A program made the position numbers and the translations under genes. 64,000 nt of DNA from Sphingomonas sp. (GTDB lineage: Bacteria > Pseudomonadota > Alphaproteobacteria > Sphingomonadales > Sphingomonadaceae), in assembly GCF_019749955.1 (NCBI RefSeq), contig NZ_JAIEPC010000025.1, forward strand, positions 1-64,000. The letters run 5' to 3'. Positions 7,603 through 16,808 of this stretch are shown here, piece after piece. A model generated the notes under the pieces. It had not been told where the DNA came from. It searched no databases and saw nothing but the letters and a program-made list of their open reading frames with translations. The first letter of the stretch is position 1. Every line of letters starts with the position of its first letter.

Positions 7603-8976
7603 ATGGCAAAACCCCAGAAACGCTATGTCTGTCAGTCGTGCGGGTCGGTGTCGCATCGTTGGGCGGGGCAGTGCGCCGATTGCAGTGACTGGAACACGCT
7701 GGTCGAGGAAGCGTCGGGTCCGGTTACGCCGTTTCAGGCCAAGCATAATCTGCAAGGCGGCGGACGGACGCTGCAACTCGTTGGGCTCGACAGCGAGATT
7801 GCGCTGCCCGACCGGCTGCCTACCGGCATTGCCGAGCTCGACCGCGCGCTTGGCGGCGGCTTCGTCGAAGGCTCAGCGACGCTGATCGGCGGCGATCCGG
7901 GGATCGGCAAGTCGACACTGTTGCTCCAGGCCGCCGCGCGGCTCGCGCTCGCCGGACATAGTGTTGCCTATGTCTCGGGCGAGGAAGCTGCCGATCAGGT
8001 GCGGTTGCGCGCGCGGCGGCTCGGGCTGGGCAACGCGCCGGTGATGCTCGCCGCCGCCACCTCGACGCGCGACATCCTCACCACGCTCGGCATGGGCACC
8101 CCGCCGCGCCTGCTGGTGATCGATTCGATCCAGACGATGCATTCGGATTTGATCGAAGGCGCGCCGGGCACCGTCAGCCAAGTGCGCGCCTCGGCGCAGG
8201 AGCTGATCCGCTTTGCCAAGGAACGCGGCACCGCAGTCGTCCTCGTCGGCCATGTTACCAAGGACGGCAGCATCGCGGGGCCGCGCGTGCTCGAACATAT
8301 GGTCGATACCGTGCTCAGCTTCGAAGGCGAGCGCAGCCACCAATATCGCATCCTGCGCGCGATCAAGAACCGCTTTGGCGGCACCGACGAGATTGGCGTG
8401 TTCGCGATGGTCGAGGAAGGACTCAGCGAAGTCGCCAATCCTTCGGCGCTGTTCCTCACCCAGCGCGATGAGGGCGTGAGCGGGACCACCGTCTTCCCCG
8501 CGCTCGAAGGCACGCGGCCGGTGCTGGTCGAGATTCAGGCACTGGTGGTGCGGCTCGCCAGCGGCGCCACCCCGCGCCGCGCAGTGGTGGGGTGGGACAG
8601 CGGGCGGCTCGCGATGATCCTCGCGGTGCTGGAGGCGCGCTGCGGGCTCAGCTTTTCGTCGAGCGAAGTCTATCTCAACATCGCCGGCGGCTACCGCGTG
8701 CAGGACCCCGCTGCCGATCTCGCGGTGGCGGCCGCGCTGATCTCGGCGCTGAGCGAACGCCCGGTGCCCGTCGGCGCGGTCGCGTTCGGCGAAGTCGCGC
8801 TGTCGGGGGAGATTCGTCCCGTGGCGCACGCCGGGCTCCGGCTGAAGGAATCGGGCAAGCTCGGATTCGAACGTGCGCTGCTCCCGGCAGCGTCGACCTC
8901 CGAAAAGTCATCGCTCAAGCTCGCGGGGTTCAAGTCACTCGCCAGTTTCGTTGACCATATGCTCGGGCGTGGCTAG
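7603..8976 (+). CDS. radA: DNA repair protein RadA
   Basis: 457 aa, the usual length. RadA is a RecA-like ATPase that promotes branch migration during recombinational repair. An N-terminal zinc finger has C10-x2-C13 and C24-x2-C27. Walker A is GGDPGIGKST (96-105), the Walker B region is LLVIDSIQTM, and the family-defining KNRFG motif is at 255-259. The C-terminal Lon-protease-like domain includes SSSEVYLNIAGGYRVQDPAADLAVAAALISA and GEVALSGEIRPV. It follows the low-GC two-gene insert and precedes cvpA, an order seen in many alphaproteobacteria. The start at ATG 7603 gives the standard N-terminus. Confidence 0.97.
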   Translation: MAKPQKRYVCQSCGSVSHRWAGQCADCSDWNTLVEEASGPVTPFQAKHNLQGGGRTLQLVGLDSEIALPDRLPTGIAELDRALGGGFVEGSATLIGGDPGIGKSTLLLQAAARLALAGHSVAYVSGEEAADQVRLRARRLGLGNAPVMLAAATSTRDILTTLGMGTPPRLLVIDSIQTMHSDLIEGAPGTVSQVRASAQELIRFAKERGTAVVLVGHVTKDGSIAGPRVLEHMVDTVLSFEGERSHQYRILRAIKNRFGGTDEIGVFAMVEEGLSEVANPSALFLTQRDEGVSGTTVFPALEGTRPVLVEIQALVVRLASGATPRRAVVGWDSGRLAMILAVLEARCGLSFSSSEVYLNIAGGYRVQDPAADLAVAAALISALSERPVPVGAVAFGEVALSGEIRPVAHAGLRLKESGKLGFERALLPAASTSEKSSLKLAGFKSLASFVDHMLGRG

Positions 8977-9015
8977 CGGTCGGCCAATGCGCTGGCGCTA
9001 AGGAACACGGATTTC

Positions 9016-9576
9016 ATGGGATTGACCGCTCTCGACATCATCGTGCTCGTGCTCGTGCTCGGCGGCGCGGTGCAGGGCGCGATCAAGGGCTTCGTCACCG
9101 AAGTGCTGTCGCTGGTGGCGTGGCTGTTCGTCGTGCTGGCGCTGCGCGTGCTGCACGAGCCGTTGACGAACCTGCTCTCGGCCAAGATTGCGACCTATGG
9201 TGGTGCCACAGTGCTGTCGTTCGTGCTGATCGCCGGCGTGACCTATCTCGGCGGGCGCTGGGTCGCTCGCGCCATCGGCGAACGCACGCGTACCTCGATC
9301 CTCGGCCCGGTCGACCGCGCGCTCGGCTTCGGCTTTGGCGGGTTGAAGGGATTGGTGTTTGCCAGTCTCGTCTTCCTGTTGATCGTGCTGATCATCGACA
9401 CCACTTATGGCGGGGCAAAGCAGCGCCCCGAATGGATCACCAAATCGCGCACCTATCCGCTGCTCAAGGTCACGAGCGCGGGGATCGCCGATTTCGTCGA
9501 TCGGCGGCGGCGCGGGGCGGCGATGTTCGGCAATGACGCGACTCCGGTCGATAATGAAAGCGATTCGAACCCGTGA
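9016..9576 (+). CDS. cvpA: CvpA family membrane protein
   Basis: 186 aa with four predicted transmembrane helices, at about 5-25, 28-48, 65-85 and 105-125. The CvpA pattern is clear: LTALDIIVLVLVLGGAVQGAIKGFVTEVLSL, then RVLHEPL, then the third helix, then DRALGFGFGGLKGLVFASLVFLL. The family affects colicin V production and biofilm or envelope behaviour in other bacteria, and its molecular role is open. The soluble C-terminal tail is charged. It sits 39 bp after radA, and the downstream scaffold gene starts with a GTG overlapping the cvpA stop. Confidence 0.9.
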   Translation: MGLTALDIIVLVLVLGGAVQGAIKGFVTEVLSLVAWLFVVLALRVLHEPLTNLLSAKIATYGGATVLSFVLIAGVTYLGGRWVARAIGERTRTSILGPVDRALGFGFGGLKGLVFASLVFLLIVLIIDTTYGGAKQRPEWITKSRTYPLLKVTSAGIADFVDRRRRGAAMFGNDATPVDNESDSNP

Positions 9577-10010
9577 GCTCGCCGCTCTACAACCAGCAAA
9601 TCCTCCGCCTCGCCGCGAGCACGCCCGCGACCCGGCTGAGCGCGCCGATGGCAAGCATCGAGAAGCGCTCGCCGGTGTGCGGCAGCCGGGTGACGGTCGA
9701 CGTCGATGTCGACCGCGACGGACGTGTTGCAGCGATCGGGATGCTGGTGCGGGCCTGCGCGCTGGGGCAAGCGAGCGCGACTCTGATGGCGGATGACGCG
9801 GTCGGCAAGTCGCCCGCCGAGCTTGCCGCCGCGCGCGATGCATTGACCGCTTGGCTGGCGGGGGCAGGCGCCATGCCCGACTGGCCGGGAATCGACATTT
9901 TCACGCCGGCACTGCCGCACAGCGCGCGCCACGCTTCGATCCGGCTCGCCTTCGAAGCCGTGACCGAGGCCGCTGCGGTCGCCAGCGCCAACGCGCAAGC
10001 TGCCGCATGA
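9573..10010 (+). CDS. IscU/NifU-like iron-sulfur scaffold homologue lacking the third cysteine
   Basis: 145 aa from a GTG overlapping the cvpA stop (GTGA). The family core is recognisable: PVCGSRVTVDVDVD with C36 and RACALGQASATLMAD with C62, the two early cluster-ligand cysteines of NifU-N/IscU. The third ligand, expected in a (K/R)HCS context, reads R119-H-A121-S, so alanine replaces cysteine. Either cluster binding uses another residue or the protein is not a scaffold in the usual sense. It is followed by the antiporter gene with an ATGA overlap, and belongs to the cvpA operon. Confidence 0.78.
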   Translation: MSSPLYNQQILRLAASTPATRLSAPMASIEKRSPVCGSRVTVDVDVDRDGRVAAIGMLVRACALGQASATLMADDAVGKSPAELAAARDALTAWLAGAGAMPDWPGIDIFTPALPHSARHASIRLAFEAVTEAAAVASANAQAAA

Positions 10011-11776
10011 GCGAATCGGCACTGCGCGACGGCGTCGTCCTGCTCGGCTTCGCGCTGGTTTTCGTCCTGTTGTTCCGGCGCCTCGGCCTTGGTGCGACGC
10101 TGGCGTTCCTCGTCGCCGGCGCCGTCGTCGGCCCGCAGGCGCTGGGCCTCGTCGGCAATGTCGAGCAGAAGCGCGGGATCGCAGAGCTGGGCATCACTCT
10201 GCTGCTGTTTCTCGTCGGGCTTGAGCTCAGCCCGTCGCGGCTGTGGCGGCTGCGCGACGATATCTTCGGGCTCGGCCTGTTGCAGGTTGGGCTATGCGCG
10301 ATGGCGCTGACCGGCGTAATCTGGGGCATCGCGAGCTTCTCGCCGACCGCAGCCCTCGCGGTCGCGCTGCCGCTCGCGCTGTCGTCGACGGCGCAGGTGC
10401 TGCCGATGCTGCAATCGGCGGGGCGCCTGCGCACCCCGTTCGGCGAGCGCGCCTTTTCGATCCTGTTGTTTCAGGATCTGTCGATCGTGCCGCTGATCAC
10501 GATCATTGCCGCACTGTCGCGCGCGCCTGCGCCGCCGGGCGCGACGCCGGGGTGGTTGCTGGCGATCTACACGATCCTCGCGGTCGGCGGGTTGGTAGCA
10601 GCTGGTCGCTTCGTCTTGCGGCCGATGTTCCGGCTGATCGGCAATCTCGGCGAGCGCGAGATGTTCATTTTTGCCGCGCTCTTCACGGTGATTTCGGCCG
10701 CTGCGATCATGGAGTGGCTCGGGCTCTCGACCGCGCTCGGGGCGTTTATCGCGGGCGTGATGCTCGCCGACAGCCCGTATCGCCACGAACTCGAGGCCGA
10801 TGTCGATCCGTTTCGCTCGATCCTGCTGGGCCTGTTCTTCCTCAGCGTCGGGATGCTGCTCGATCTCCACGCGATTGCCGCGCGGCCGGTGTTCGTGATC
10901 GGCATGGCGGCGGCGCTCATCGCCACCAAGACGGTGATCATCACCGGCATCGGCATGATCTTTCGCATGGGCTGGCGCCAAGCGCTCGGGCTTGGCCTGT
11001 TGCTGAGCCAGGGCGGCGAGTTCGGCTTTGTGCTGTTCGCGCAGGCCCAAGGCGCGCTGCTGATCGCGCCCGAAGCGGCGAGCTTGTTCGGCGCCATCGT
11101 CACCCTGTCGATGGCGACCACGCCGTTCCTGATGGCTTTCACCAAACGCTTCCGTACCGCCCCCGAGCGGACTTCGGAAGGGATGGAAGAACCCCGCGCC
11201 GACGGGGCGAGCGCGCTCGTCATCGGCTATGGCCGGTTCGGCCAGACGGTCGCGCAAATGCTGAGCGCCCAGCAGATCAAGGTCACGCTGATCGACCGCG
11301 ATATCGAGATGATCGAGACCGCCGGCAGCTTCGGCATGAAAGTCTATTATGGCGACGGGATGCGGATGGACCTGCTGCGCCAGGCCGGTGCCGGCGACGC
11401 GCAGCTGATCGCCTTTTGCACCGATGGCGACCAGCTCGACCGGGAATTTCTGGAAGCCGTGCACGTCGCTTTCCCCGATGCCGCGATTTTCGCGCGCGCC
11501 TTTGATCGCCGCAGCCTGATCAAGATGGATGGCGCGCCGATCGTCGGCACGGTGCGCGAAGTGTTCGAATCGGCGATTGTGATGGCACGCGATGCCATGG
11601 CCAATCTGGGCGTCGACAGCGAGCTGATCGCACGCACTGAAGACGAATATCGCCGTCGCGACGCGTCCCGGCTCCGCGCCCAGGCCGACCAGGGCGATCT
11701 GCACGCCCAAGCCGACCAGATGTTCACCCACAGATCGATCGCTGAGGCCATCGAACAGGAAAGCACCCCGGGATGA
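10007..11776 (+). CDS. CPA2-family monovalent cation:proton antiporter with TrkA-N domain (KefB/C-like)
   Basis: 589 aa from ATG 10007 (ATGA overlap with the scaffold gene). The N-terminal two thirds is a Na+/H+ exchanger domain with about 12 transmembrane helices, containing GPQALGLV, LLFLVGLELSPSRLW, LALSSTAQVLPML, LLFQDLSIVPLI and LLLSQGGEFGFVLFAQAQGAL, all typical of KefB/KefC and RosB-type CPA2 antiporters. The cytoplasmic TrkA-N nucleotide-binding domain begins near residue 400 with ALVIGYGRFGQTVAQML. The probable role is ligand-gated K+ or Na+ efflux coupled to protons in the inner membrane. No KefF/KefG ancillary subunit is nearby. Confidence 0.9.
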   Translation: MSESALRDGVVLLGFALVFVLLFRRLGLGATLAFLVAGAVVGPQALGLVGNVEQKRGIAELGITLLLFLVGLELSPSRLWRLRDDIFGLGLLQVGLCAMALTGVIWGIASFSPTAALAVALPLALSSTAQVLPMLQSAGRLRTPFGERAFSILLFQDLSIVPLITIIAALSRAPAPPGATPGWLLAIYTILAVGGLVAAGRFVLRPMFRLIGNLGEREMFIFAALFTVISAAAIMEWLGLSTALGAFIAGVMLADSPYRHELEADVDPFRSILLGLFFLSVGMLLDLHAIAARPVFVIGMAAALIATKTVIITGIGMIFRMGWRQALGLGLLLSQGGEFGFVLFAQAQGALLIAPEAASLFGAIVTLSMATTPFLMAFTKRFRTAPERTSEGMEEPRADGASALVIGYGRFGQTVAQMLSAQQIKVTLIDRDIEMIETAGSFGMKVYYGDGMRMDLLRQAGAGDAQLIAFCTDGDQLDREFLEAVHVAFPDAAIFARAFDRRSLIKMDGAPIVGTVREVFESAIVMARDAMANLGVDSELIARTEDEYRRRDASRLRAQADQGDLHAQADQMFTHRSIAEAIEQESTPG

Positions 11777-12105
11777 ACTGGTTGGTGATTGCCGCCGCGC
11801 TCTCCGGCGCCATAGCTGTCGGCGCAGGCGCGTTCGGCGCGCATGGGGCGAGTGGGCAGGCGGCCGAATGGCTCAAGACCGGCGGGCAATATCAGCTCGC
11901 CCACGCCGTCGCCGCGCTGGTGGCGGCGCAGATGGGTTTGCGCGGGGCAGGGTGGTGTTTCGTCGCGGGGGGCGCGCTGTTCGCGGGGACGCTCTATCTG
12001 ATGGCGCTGGGGCTGCCCAAATGGCTCGGCGCGATCACGCCGCTGGGCGGTGCGCTGCTGATCGTCGGCTGGCTATGGTTCGCCTGGGTCAGCGCGCGCA
12101 GTTAG
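11773..12105 (+). CDS. DUF423 family membrane protein
   Basis: 110 aa, ATGA overlap with the antiporter gene. Four hydrophobic segments span nearly the whole length. The DUF423 signature is present: an N-terminal helix with GAFGAHGA, then [17 protein letters not shown], then a glycine-rich helix and [17 protein letters not shown] at the end. The family (E. coli YgdD and relatives) has no settled function. It ends the forward operon; its stop overlaps the stop of the convergent DUF2256 gene by 3 bp. Confidence 0.9.
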   Translation: MNWLVIAAALSGAIAVGAGAFGAHGASGQAAEWLKTGGQYQLAHAVAALVAAQMGLRGAGWCFVAGGALFAGTLYLMALGLPKWLGAITPLGGALLIVGWLWFAWVSARS

Positions 12106-12245
12106 CGCCCGACCGCGCGGCATTTGTCCGAGCAATAGACCACCGAGTCCCAGTCACGCGCCCACTTCTTGCGCCACGCGAACGGGCGCCCGCACACCGG
12201 ACAGGTCTTGCTCGGCAGGTCGCGCTTGGCGACACCGTTCGGCAT
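12102..12245 (-). CDS. DUF2256 small zinc-ribbon-like protein
   Basis: 47 aa, [13 protein letters not shown] then [19 protein letters not shown] then VVYCSDKCR. Two CxxC-type pairs (CPVC and CSDKC) with many basic and aromatic residues are the DUF2256 hallmark and suggest a single zinc ribbon. Its ATG overlaps the aroB stop in a TGATG arrangement, so it is co-translated with aroB. Function unknown. Confidence 0.85.
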   Translation of the reverse strand: MPNGVAKRDLPSKTCPVCGRPFAWRKKWARDWDSVVYCSDKCRAVGR

Positions 12246-13345
12246 CAGCACGGCTGATCGTCGAGGAAAGCCGCGACATCGGCGAGATCGACCGACCGGT
12301 CGAGGAAGGTCTCGCCGATACCGCGCGCGAGCAGGAAGGGCAGGGTGCCGCCGTCCATCTTCTTGTCGTGCCGCATATGCTCGACCAGCGTCGCCCCGGA
12401 TGCCGTAATCCCCGCCGCCGCCAGCCCATCGGGCAGCCCGACCGCGCGCAGATGCGCCGCGACCCGTGCGGCATCCTCCGGCGCGCACAGCCCGCGCCGT
12501 GCCGAATAGGCGAAGGCCAGCGCCATCCCGGCGGCAACGCCTTCGCCGTGGAGCAGTCGATCCGAAAAGCCCGTCTCAGCCTCCAGCGCATGGCCGAACG
12601 TATGGCCGAGATTGAGCAGCGCACGGGTGCCGCTCTTTTCATGCTCATCGGCGGCGACGATCCGCGCTTTTGCCGCCACCGCATGTTCGATGGCATGGGT
12701 TCGTGCCGCCAGATCGCCCGCCAGCAATGCGGCGCCATTCGCTTCGCACCAAGCGAAGAAGCCTGCGTCATCGATCAGGCCGTACTTCACGACTTCGGCA
12801 TAGCCCGCGCCCAGCTCACGCAGTGGCAGCGTGTCGAGCGTCGTTGGATCGATCAGCACCAGCGCGGGCTGGTGGAAGGCGCCGATCAGATTCTTGCCCG
12901 CCCGCGCGTTGATTGCGGTCTTGCCGCCGACCGACGAATCGACTTGCGCGAGCAGCGTGGTCGGGATTTGCACGAAACCGCAGCCGCGCTTCAGGATCGC
13001 ACAGGCAAAGCCGACCAGATCGCCCGTGACCCCGCCGCCGAGCGCAATCACATGATCGCCGCGCTCAACGCCGAAATCGAGCAGACCCTCGCATAATTCC
13101 TCAAGCATCGCCCAGCTCTTGGTGCTTTCGCCCGAGGGCAAGACGATCGATTCGCTGCGCACTCCGGCTGCGGCCAGCGCGTCGCGAAGCACCGCCAGAT
13201 GCGGCGCGACCTGCGCATCGCTGACGATCACCATCGCCCGCCCGCGCGCCAAGGGGGCAAGTCGTGCCGCGCTCCCCGCCAGCAGTCCCGCCTCGATCAC
13301 TACCGGATAGCGGCGCGCGCCGAGCTCAACCCAGACGTCACTCAT
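12245..13345 (-). CDS. aroB: 3-dehydroquinate synthase
   Basis: 366 aa from ATG 13345, giving the usual AroB length; the upstream extension is an artefact of the overlapping aroK frame. The enzyme converts DAHP to 3-dehydroquinate using NAD+ and a divalent metal, the second step of the shikimate pathway. Visible landmarks are [36 protein letters not shown] (NAD-binding glycine region), [23 protein letters not shown], and [11 protein letters not shown]. The metal-binding histidines sit in [12 protein letters not shown] and [12 protein letters not shown]. The gene overlaps the aroK end by 4 bp, forming an aroK-aroB-DUF2256 operon. Confidence 0.97.
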   Translation of the reverse strand: MSDVWVELGARRYPVVIEAGLLAGSAARLAPLARGRAMVIVSDAQVAPHLAVLRDALAAAGVRSESIVLPSGESTKSWAMLEELCEGLLDFGVERGDHVIALGGGVTGDLVGFACAILKRGCGFVQIPTTLLAQVDSSVGGKTAINARAGKNLIGAFHQPALVLIDPTTLDTLPLRELGAGYAEVVKYGLIDDAGFFAWCEANGAALLAGDLAARTHAIEHAVAAKARIVAADEHEKSGTRALLNLGHTFGHALEAETGFSDRLLHGEGVAAGMALAFAYSARRGLCAPEDAARVAAHLRAVGLPDGLAAAGITASGATLVEHMRHDKKMDGGTLPFLLARGIGETFLDRSVDLADVAAFLDDQPC

Positions 13346-13881
13346 GCGTCGATCGCCTCCAAAATCGCGCGCACCGTGGCGTCGTGCGGCGCCTGATGAC
13401 TCGAAACGCGCACCGGCGCCATCGCATAGATGGGGTTTCGCACCGCAGCGAGCTCCTGCAACACCTTGGCGGCATCGCGCCCACGCAGCAGCGGGCGCGT
13501 GTCGCGCCGCTTGACCCGCTCTGCCAGCACAGCGGGATCGGCATCGAGCCAAACCGCAATCGCTTCGGCCAGAATCAGCGCGCGCGTTTCCAGATTGATG
13601 AACGCCCCGCCGCCGGTCGCGATCACCTTCGGCGTGCCGTCGATCAGCCGCGCGATCACGCGCCGCTCCCCGTCGCGGAAATAGCCCTCGCCGAACCGGT
13701 CGAAAATTTCGGTGATCGTCATCCCCGCTGCCGCTTCGATCTCGACATCGGCGTCGACGAACGGCAGCCGCAGCCGTTGCGCGAGCCGCCGACCCACTGT
13801 CGACTTGCCCGCGCCCATGAGTCCGATCAGCACGATCGGCTTGCCGTGCCAGCGTTTTTGCGCCCCGCCATCTTCTAACAT
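13342..13881 (-). CDS. aroK: shikimate kinase
   Basis: 179 aa from ATG 13881; the longer open frame upstream has no family likeness. It phosphorylates shikimate with ATP. Walker A is LIGLMGAGKSTVGRRLA (about 18-34), the shikimate-binding FVDADVEIE and FRDGERRVI follow, then the glycine triplet ATGGGAF and the lid arginine in RDTRPLL. The length matches the family. It is the first gene of the aroK-aroB operon, and its upstream region lies between it and the forward small membrane gene, so the two share a divergent promoter interval of about 70 bp. Confidence 0.96.
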   Translation of the reverse strand: MLEDGGAQKRWHGKPIVLIGLMGAGKSTVGRRLAQRLRLPFVDADVEIEAAAGMTITEIFDRFGEGYFRDGERRVIARLIDGTPKVIATGGGAFINLETRALILAEAIAVWLDADPAVLAERVKRRDTRPLLRGRDAAKVLQELAAVRNPIYAMAPVRVSSHQAPHDATVRAILEAIDA

Positions 13882-13953
13882 TATGACAGGGGCTATACAG
13901 CGTCGTTGCCGCTCGGCAAAAGGCCAGCGCACTTCGTCATTGGGTATTGTTTC

Positions 13954-14091
13954 ATGTCTCGGCTGCTTATCGCCCTCGTCGTCGTCATTCTCGTGATCGG
14001 GGGTGGCTTGTTCGCGCTCGCCGGTCGCAACAGCGAACGGCCGCAGACGCGCGTCGAAAAGGTCGTGCCGCTTGCGTCGCTCCAGCAATAA
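13954..14091 (+). CDS. small single-pass membrane protein, unknown
   Basis: 45 aa from ATG 13954. Residues 4-24 form one strongly hydrophobic helix (LLIALVVVILVIGGGLFAL), followed by a short polar tail with two Arg-rich turns and VEKVVPLASLQQ. No family is recognised. The TTG start of the next, larger exported protein lies inside its last 20 bp in another frame, so they are probably translated together. It is divergent from aroK. Its position upstream of a secreted protein and xerD suggests an envelope role, but nothing in the sequence specifies it. Confidence 0.65.
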   Translation: MSRLLIALVVVILVIGGGLFALAGRNSERPQTRVEKVVPLASLQQ

Positions 14092-15871
14092 GGCTGTTGT
14101 CGGCGGCGTCGTCCTCGCGCTCGTCGCGGGGGCGGCGATTGCGCAGGAGCGGCCCGAATCGATCCTGCCGCCCGGCTTCAACGAAACAACTCCGCCACCG
14201 CCGGTCGACCGCGCGCCGCCCCGGGCGCAGCCCAACCCGACGGCGCCCGGTCCCACGCCGCTCACGCCGCCGCTGTCGCCGGACGAGAGCGCTGAACTGA
14301 CTGACAATAGTCTGGCCGATGAGACGGCGGGAACGCCCGCCCCGGTCGATCCGGCGGCGCTCGCGAGTTACGAGCTGCCGAGCTACGCGCGCCGCTCGCT
14401 CGACCGGGTCGGGATCATCGGCGCCGCGGACGGTGGCCTGCCCGCCAATGGTTTCGGCACGACGCAAGGGCGTTTCCTCGAAGTTCTGATGGGGCGGCTC
14501 AACGCACCGCTGCCGTCACGCTGGTTGTCGATTGCACTGCGGCGTACGCTTGCGTCGCAGCTCGATACGCCCGTGGGCGTCAATGGTGCCGATTTTGCTG
14601 CCGAGCGCGCATGGCTGCTGGTCCGCATGGGCGAATCGCAGGTCGCCCGCGCGGTTGTGCAGGCGGTCGATCCCGACAATTTCACCCCGAAACTGCGCGA
14701 AGCAGCGATGCAGACGGCGCTTGCGACGGGTGATCCTGGCCTGGTGTGCCCGGTGACCGACGGCGCGCTGGCGGGACCACAAGACCGCGCGTGGGTGCTG
14801 ATGGCGGCTATCTGCGCCGGGCTCTCGGGCGTCGCCGGGGAGGGCGGTCGCCAGATCGACGCGGCGCGCAAACAGGGTGTCGCCCGGGGCATTGATCTTT
14901 TGCTCGCCGACAAGGTGGTGGGCACCAGCAGCAAGCGCCGCGCCGTCACGATCGAATGGGATTCGGTGTCGCAGCTCACCGCCTGGCGTTATGGCCTTGC
15001 GACCGCTACTGCGACCGAAATTCCCGAACCTTTGTTCGCGACCGTCGCGCCACGCGTGCAATTCTGGCGCGCGCAGGCACCGATGCTCGACGCGCGCGCG
15101 CGGGCGGGCGCCGCCGAACTCGCGGCGGCGCAAGGCGTGTTGTCGAGCACTGCGCTGATCGACCTGTTCGGCGAAATCGACGAGGCCGAGGAAGGCAGCT
15201 CGGCCGAGGCCGGCGTCGCCCGTGACTTGCGCAGCGCCTATAGCGAGAATGATCGCGCCCAACGGATCGCGGCGATGACTCGGCTATGGGATGAACCGCG
15301 CGGCCCGCGTGGCCAATATGCCCGGTTGGTCCTGACATCGCAGGCCGTCGGTGCGCTGCCCCCGGCGAGCGATGCCGAAGCCGACCGGCTGATCGCGTCG
15401 ATGCTGTCGGCGGGTATTGAAGGCCGCGCGGCGCGCTGGCGCTCGCTGGTCAGCACCGGTGGCGACGGCTGGGCAATGCTGACGCTTGCCGATCGCTTTG
15501 GCGGCACGCTCGGGCGCGGCGACGTGCGGCGCTATGGCGGCGGCGCGCGCGGCGACACCCAGCGCAAGCGCCAGATGTTTTTTGCCGCACTTGCGGGGCT
15601 CGGGCGCGTCGATCCGTCGGCGATGGAATCGCTCGCGGGCGATCTCGGTGTCGACTTGACCCGCGACAATAGCTGGACCCGCGCGATCGACCGCGCGGCG
15701 GGGCGCGGCGAGCCGGCTACCGTCGTGTTGCTGGCGGCGGTCGGCATGCAGACGGCGAATTGGCACGGCGTTTCCGCCGATGCGCTTTACCGGATCATCG
15801 CGGCGTTCCACCGGGTCGGGCTCGATGCCGAGGCGCGGATGATCGCGGTTGAGGCGCTGACCCGGCTTTGA
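14072..15871 (+). CDS. large exported hypothetical protein
   Basis: About 599 aa from a TTG at 14072, chosen because an AAAAGG stretch precedes it and because it gives a basic n-region followed by the hydrophobic core VVGGVVLALVAGAAIAQ and a likely signal-peptidase site after AIAQ. A proline-rich stretch follows (about residues 28-75), and the rest is largely alpha-helical, rich in Ala, Arg and Asp, like a repeat solenoid. No catalytic motif is recognised. It is predicted to be periplasmic. xerD starts with a TTG overlapping its stop codon, so the two are coupled. The start is not certain, since no ATG fits the signal peptide. Confidence 0.65.
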   Translation: MRRSSNKAVVGGVVLALVAGAAIAQERPESILPPGFNETTPPPPVDRAPPRAQPNPTAPGPTPLTPPLSPDESAELTDNSLADETAGTPAPVDPAALASYELPSYARRSLDRVGIIGAADGGLPANGFGTTQGRFLEVLMGRLNAPLPSRWLSIALRRTLASQLDTPVGVNGADFAAERAWLLVRMGESQVARAVVQAVDPDNFTPKLREAAMQTALATGDPGLVCPVTDGALAGPQDRAWVLMAAICAGLSGVAGEGGRQIDAARKQGVARGIDLLLADKVVGTSSKRRAVTIEWDSVSQLTAWRYGLATATATEIPEPLFATVAPRVQFWRAQAPMLDARARAGAAELAAAQGVLSSTALIDLFGEIDEAEEGSSAEAGVARDLRSAYSENDRAQRIAAMTRLWDEPRGPRGQYARLVLTSQAVGALPPASDAEADRLIASMLSAGIEGRAARWRSLVSTGGDGWAMLTLADRFGGTLGRGDVRRYGGGARGDTQRKRQMFFAALAGLGRVDPSAMESLAGDLGVDLTRDNSWTRAIDRAAGRGEPATVVLLAAVGMQTANWHGVSADALYRIIAAFHRVGLDAEARMIAVEALTRL

Positions 15872-16773
15872 GCCAGCCCGCCGCCGGTGATCGCGCGCTG
15901 ATCGGGCGCTTTCTTGAAATGATGGCGGCGCAGGCGGGTGCCGCGCGCAACACCGTCGCGGCCTATGAAAGCGATTTGCGGCTGGCATCCGAAGCGCTAG
16001 GGGGCGGACTCGCGCAGGCGGACGCAGCGGCGCTGGCCCGACTCGGCGATGGCTGGGCCGACCTGTCCCGATCGAGCGTCGCACGCAAATCGGCGGCACT
16101 ACGGCGCTTCTTCGCCTTTCTGGCCGAAGAGGGCTTTCGCAGCGATGATCCCGGCGCCGCGCTGCCCCGGCCGGGTGCGGCCCGCGCGCTGCCCAAATCG
16201 CTCGATCACGGCGATGTCGACCGACTGTTTGCCGCCATCGCCGCGCGGCTCGATCGCGCGCCGCCCGATCCGCTTGACCTGCGGCTCGCAGCCCTGGTCG
16301 AGCTGCTCTACGGGTCAGGCTTGCGCGCGAGCGAGCTGATGACGCTGCCGTTCGCCGCCGTCGCGCCCGATCGCCCCTATCTCATCCTGAAGGGCAAGGG
16401 CGGGCGCGAACGACTGGTGCCGATTTCGGATCGCGCGCGCGCCGCCGTCACCGCGTGGCGCGCAACGCTGCCGCCCCGCACCGCGTGGCTGTTCCCGAGC
16501 GGCGCAAGCCATCTCAGCCGCATTCGGCTCTATCAGCTCCTCAAGGACCTCGCCGCCGAAGCCGGTATCCCGCCCGACCGCGTCAGCCCGCATGTCTTAC
16601 GCCATGCCTTTGCCACGCATCTGCTCGAAGGTGGCGCCGATCTGCGCGCGCTCCAGCTCATGCTCGGCCATGCCGATATCGCGACTACCGAAATCTACAC
16701 CCATGTCGACAGCCGCCGTCTGGTCGAGCTCGTGAACAGTCGCCACCCGCTTGGGGATCGCCCAATCCGTTGA
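15868..16773 (+). CDS. xerD: site-specific tyrosine recombinase XerD
   Basis: 301 aa from a TTG overlapping the previous stop (TTGA). The N-terminal core-binding SAM-like domain spans about residues 8-95. The catalytic domain shows the full set: Arg in [11 protein letters not shown], Lys in [23 protein letters not shown] (H-x-x-R), [15 protein letters not shown] with His and the nucleophilic Tyr. It resolves chromosome dimers at dif with XerC. The length and [16 protein letters not shown] fit XerD/XerC closely; the choice of XerD over XerC is less certain. It is followed by accA after 35 bp. Confidence 0.9.
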   Translation: MSQPAAGDRALIGRFLEMMAAQAGAARNTVAAYESDLRLASEALGGGLAQADAAALARLGDGWADLSRSSVARKSAALRRFFAFLAEEGFRSDDPGAALPRPGAARALPKSLDHGDVDRLFAAIAARLDRAPPDPLDLRLAALVELLYGSGLRASELMTLPFAAVAPDRPYLILKGKGGRERLVPISDRARAAVTAWRATLPPRTAWLFPSGASHLSRIRLYQLLKDLAAEAGIPPDRVSPHVLRHAFATHLLEGGADLRALQLMLGHADIATTEIYTHVDSRRLVELVNSRHPLGDRPIR

Positions 16774-16808
16774 CGGCGGGCCGTGCGGCGCCTAACCGAG
16801 CGCGCCTG

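Noticed and set aside
10292..11731. A 479-aa reverse-strand frame opposite the CPA2 antiporter
   Set aside because: It is an antisense shadow with Arg/His/Gln-rich composition and no family motif. The forward frame encodes a clear antiporter.
15868..16773. xerD as an integrase of a mobile element
   Set aside because: It sits in a housekeeping context before accA and matches XerD/XerC in length and motifs, with no attachment sites or phage genes nearby.
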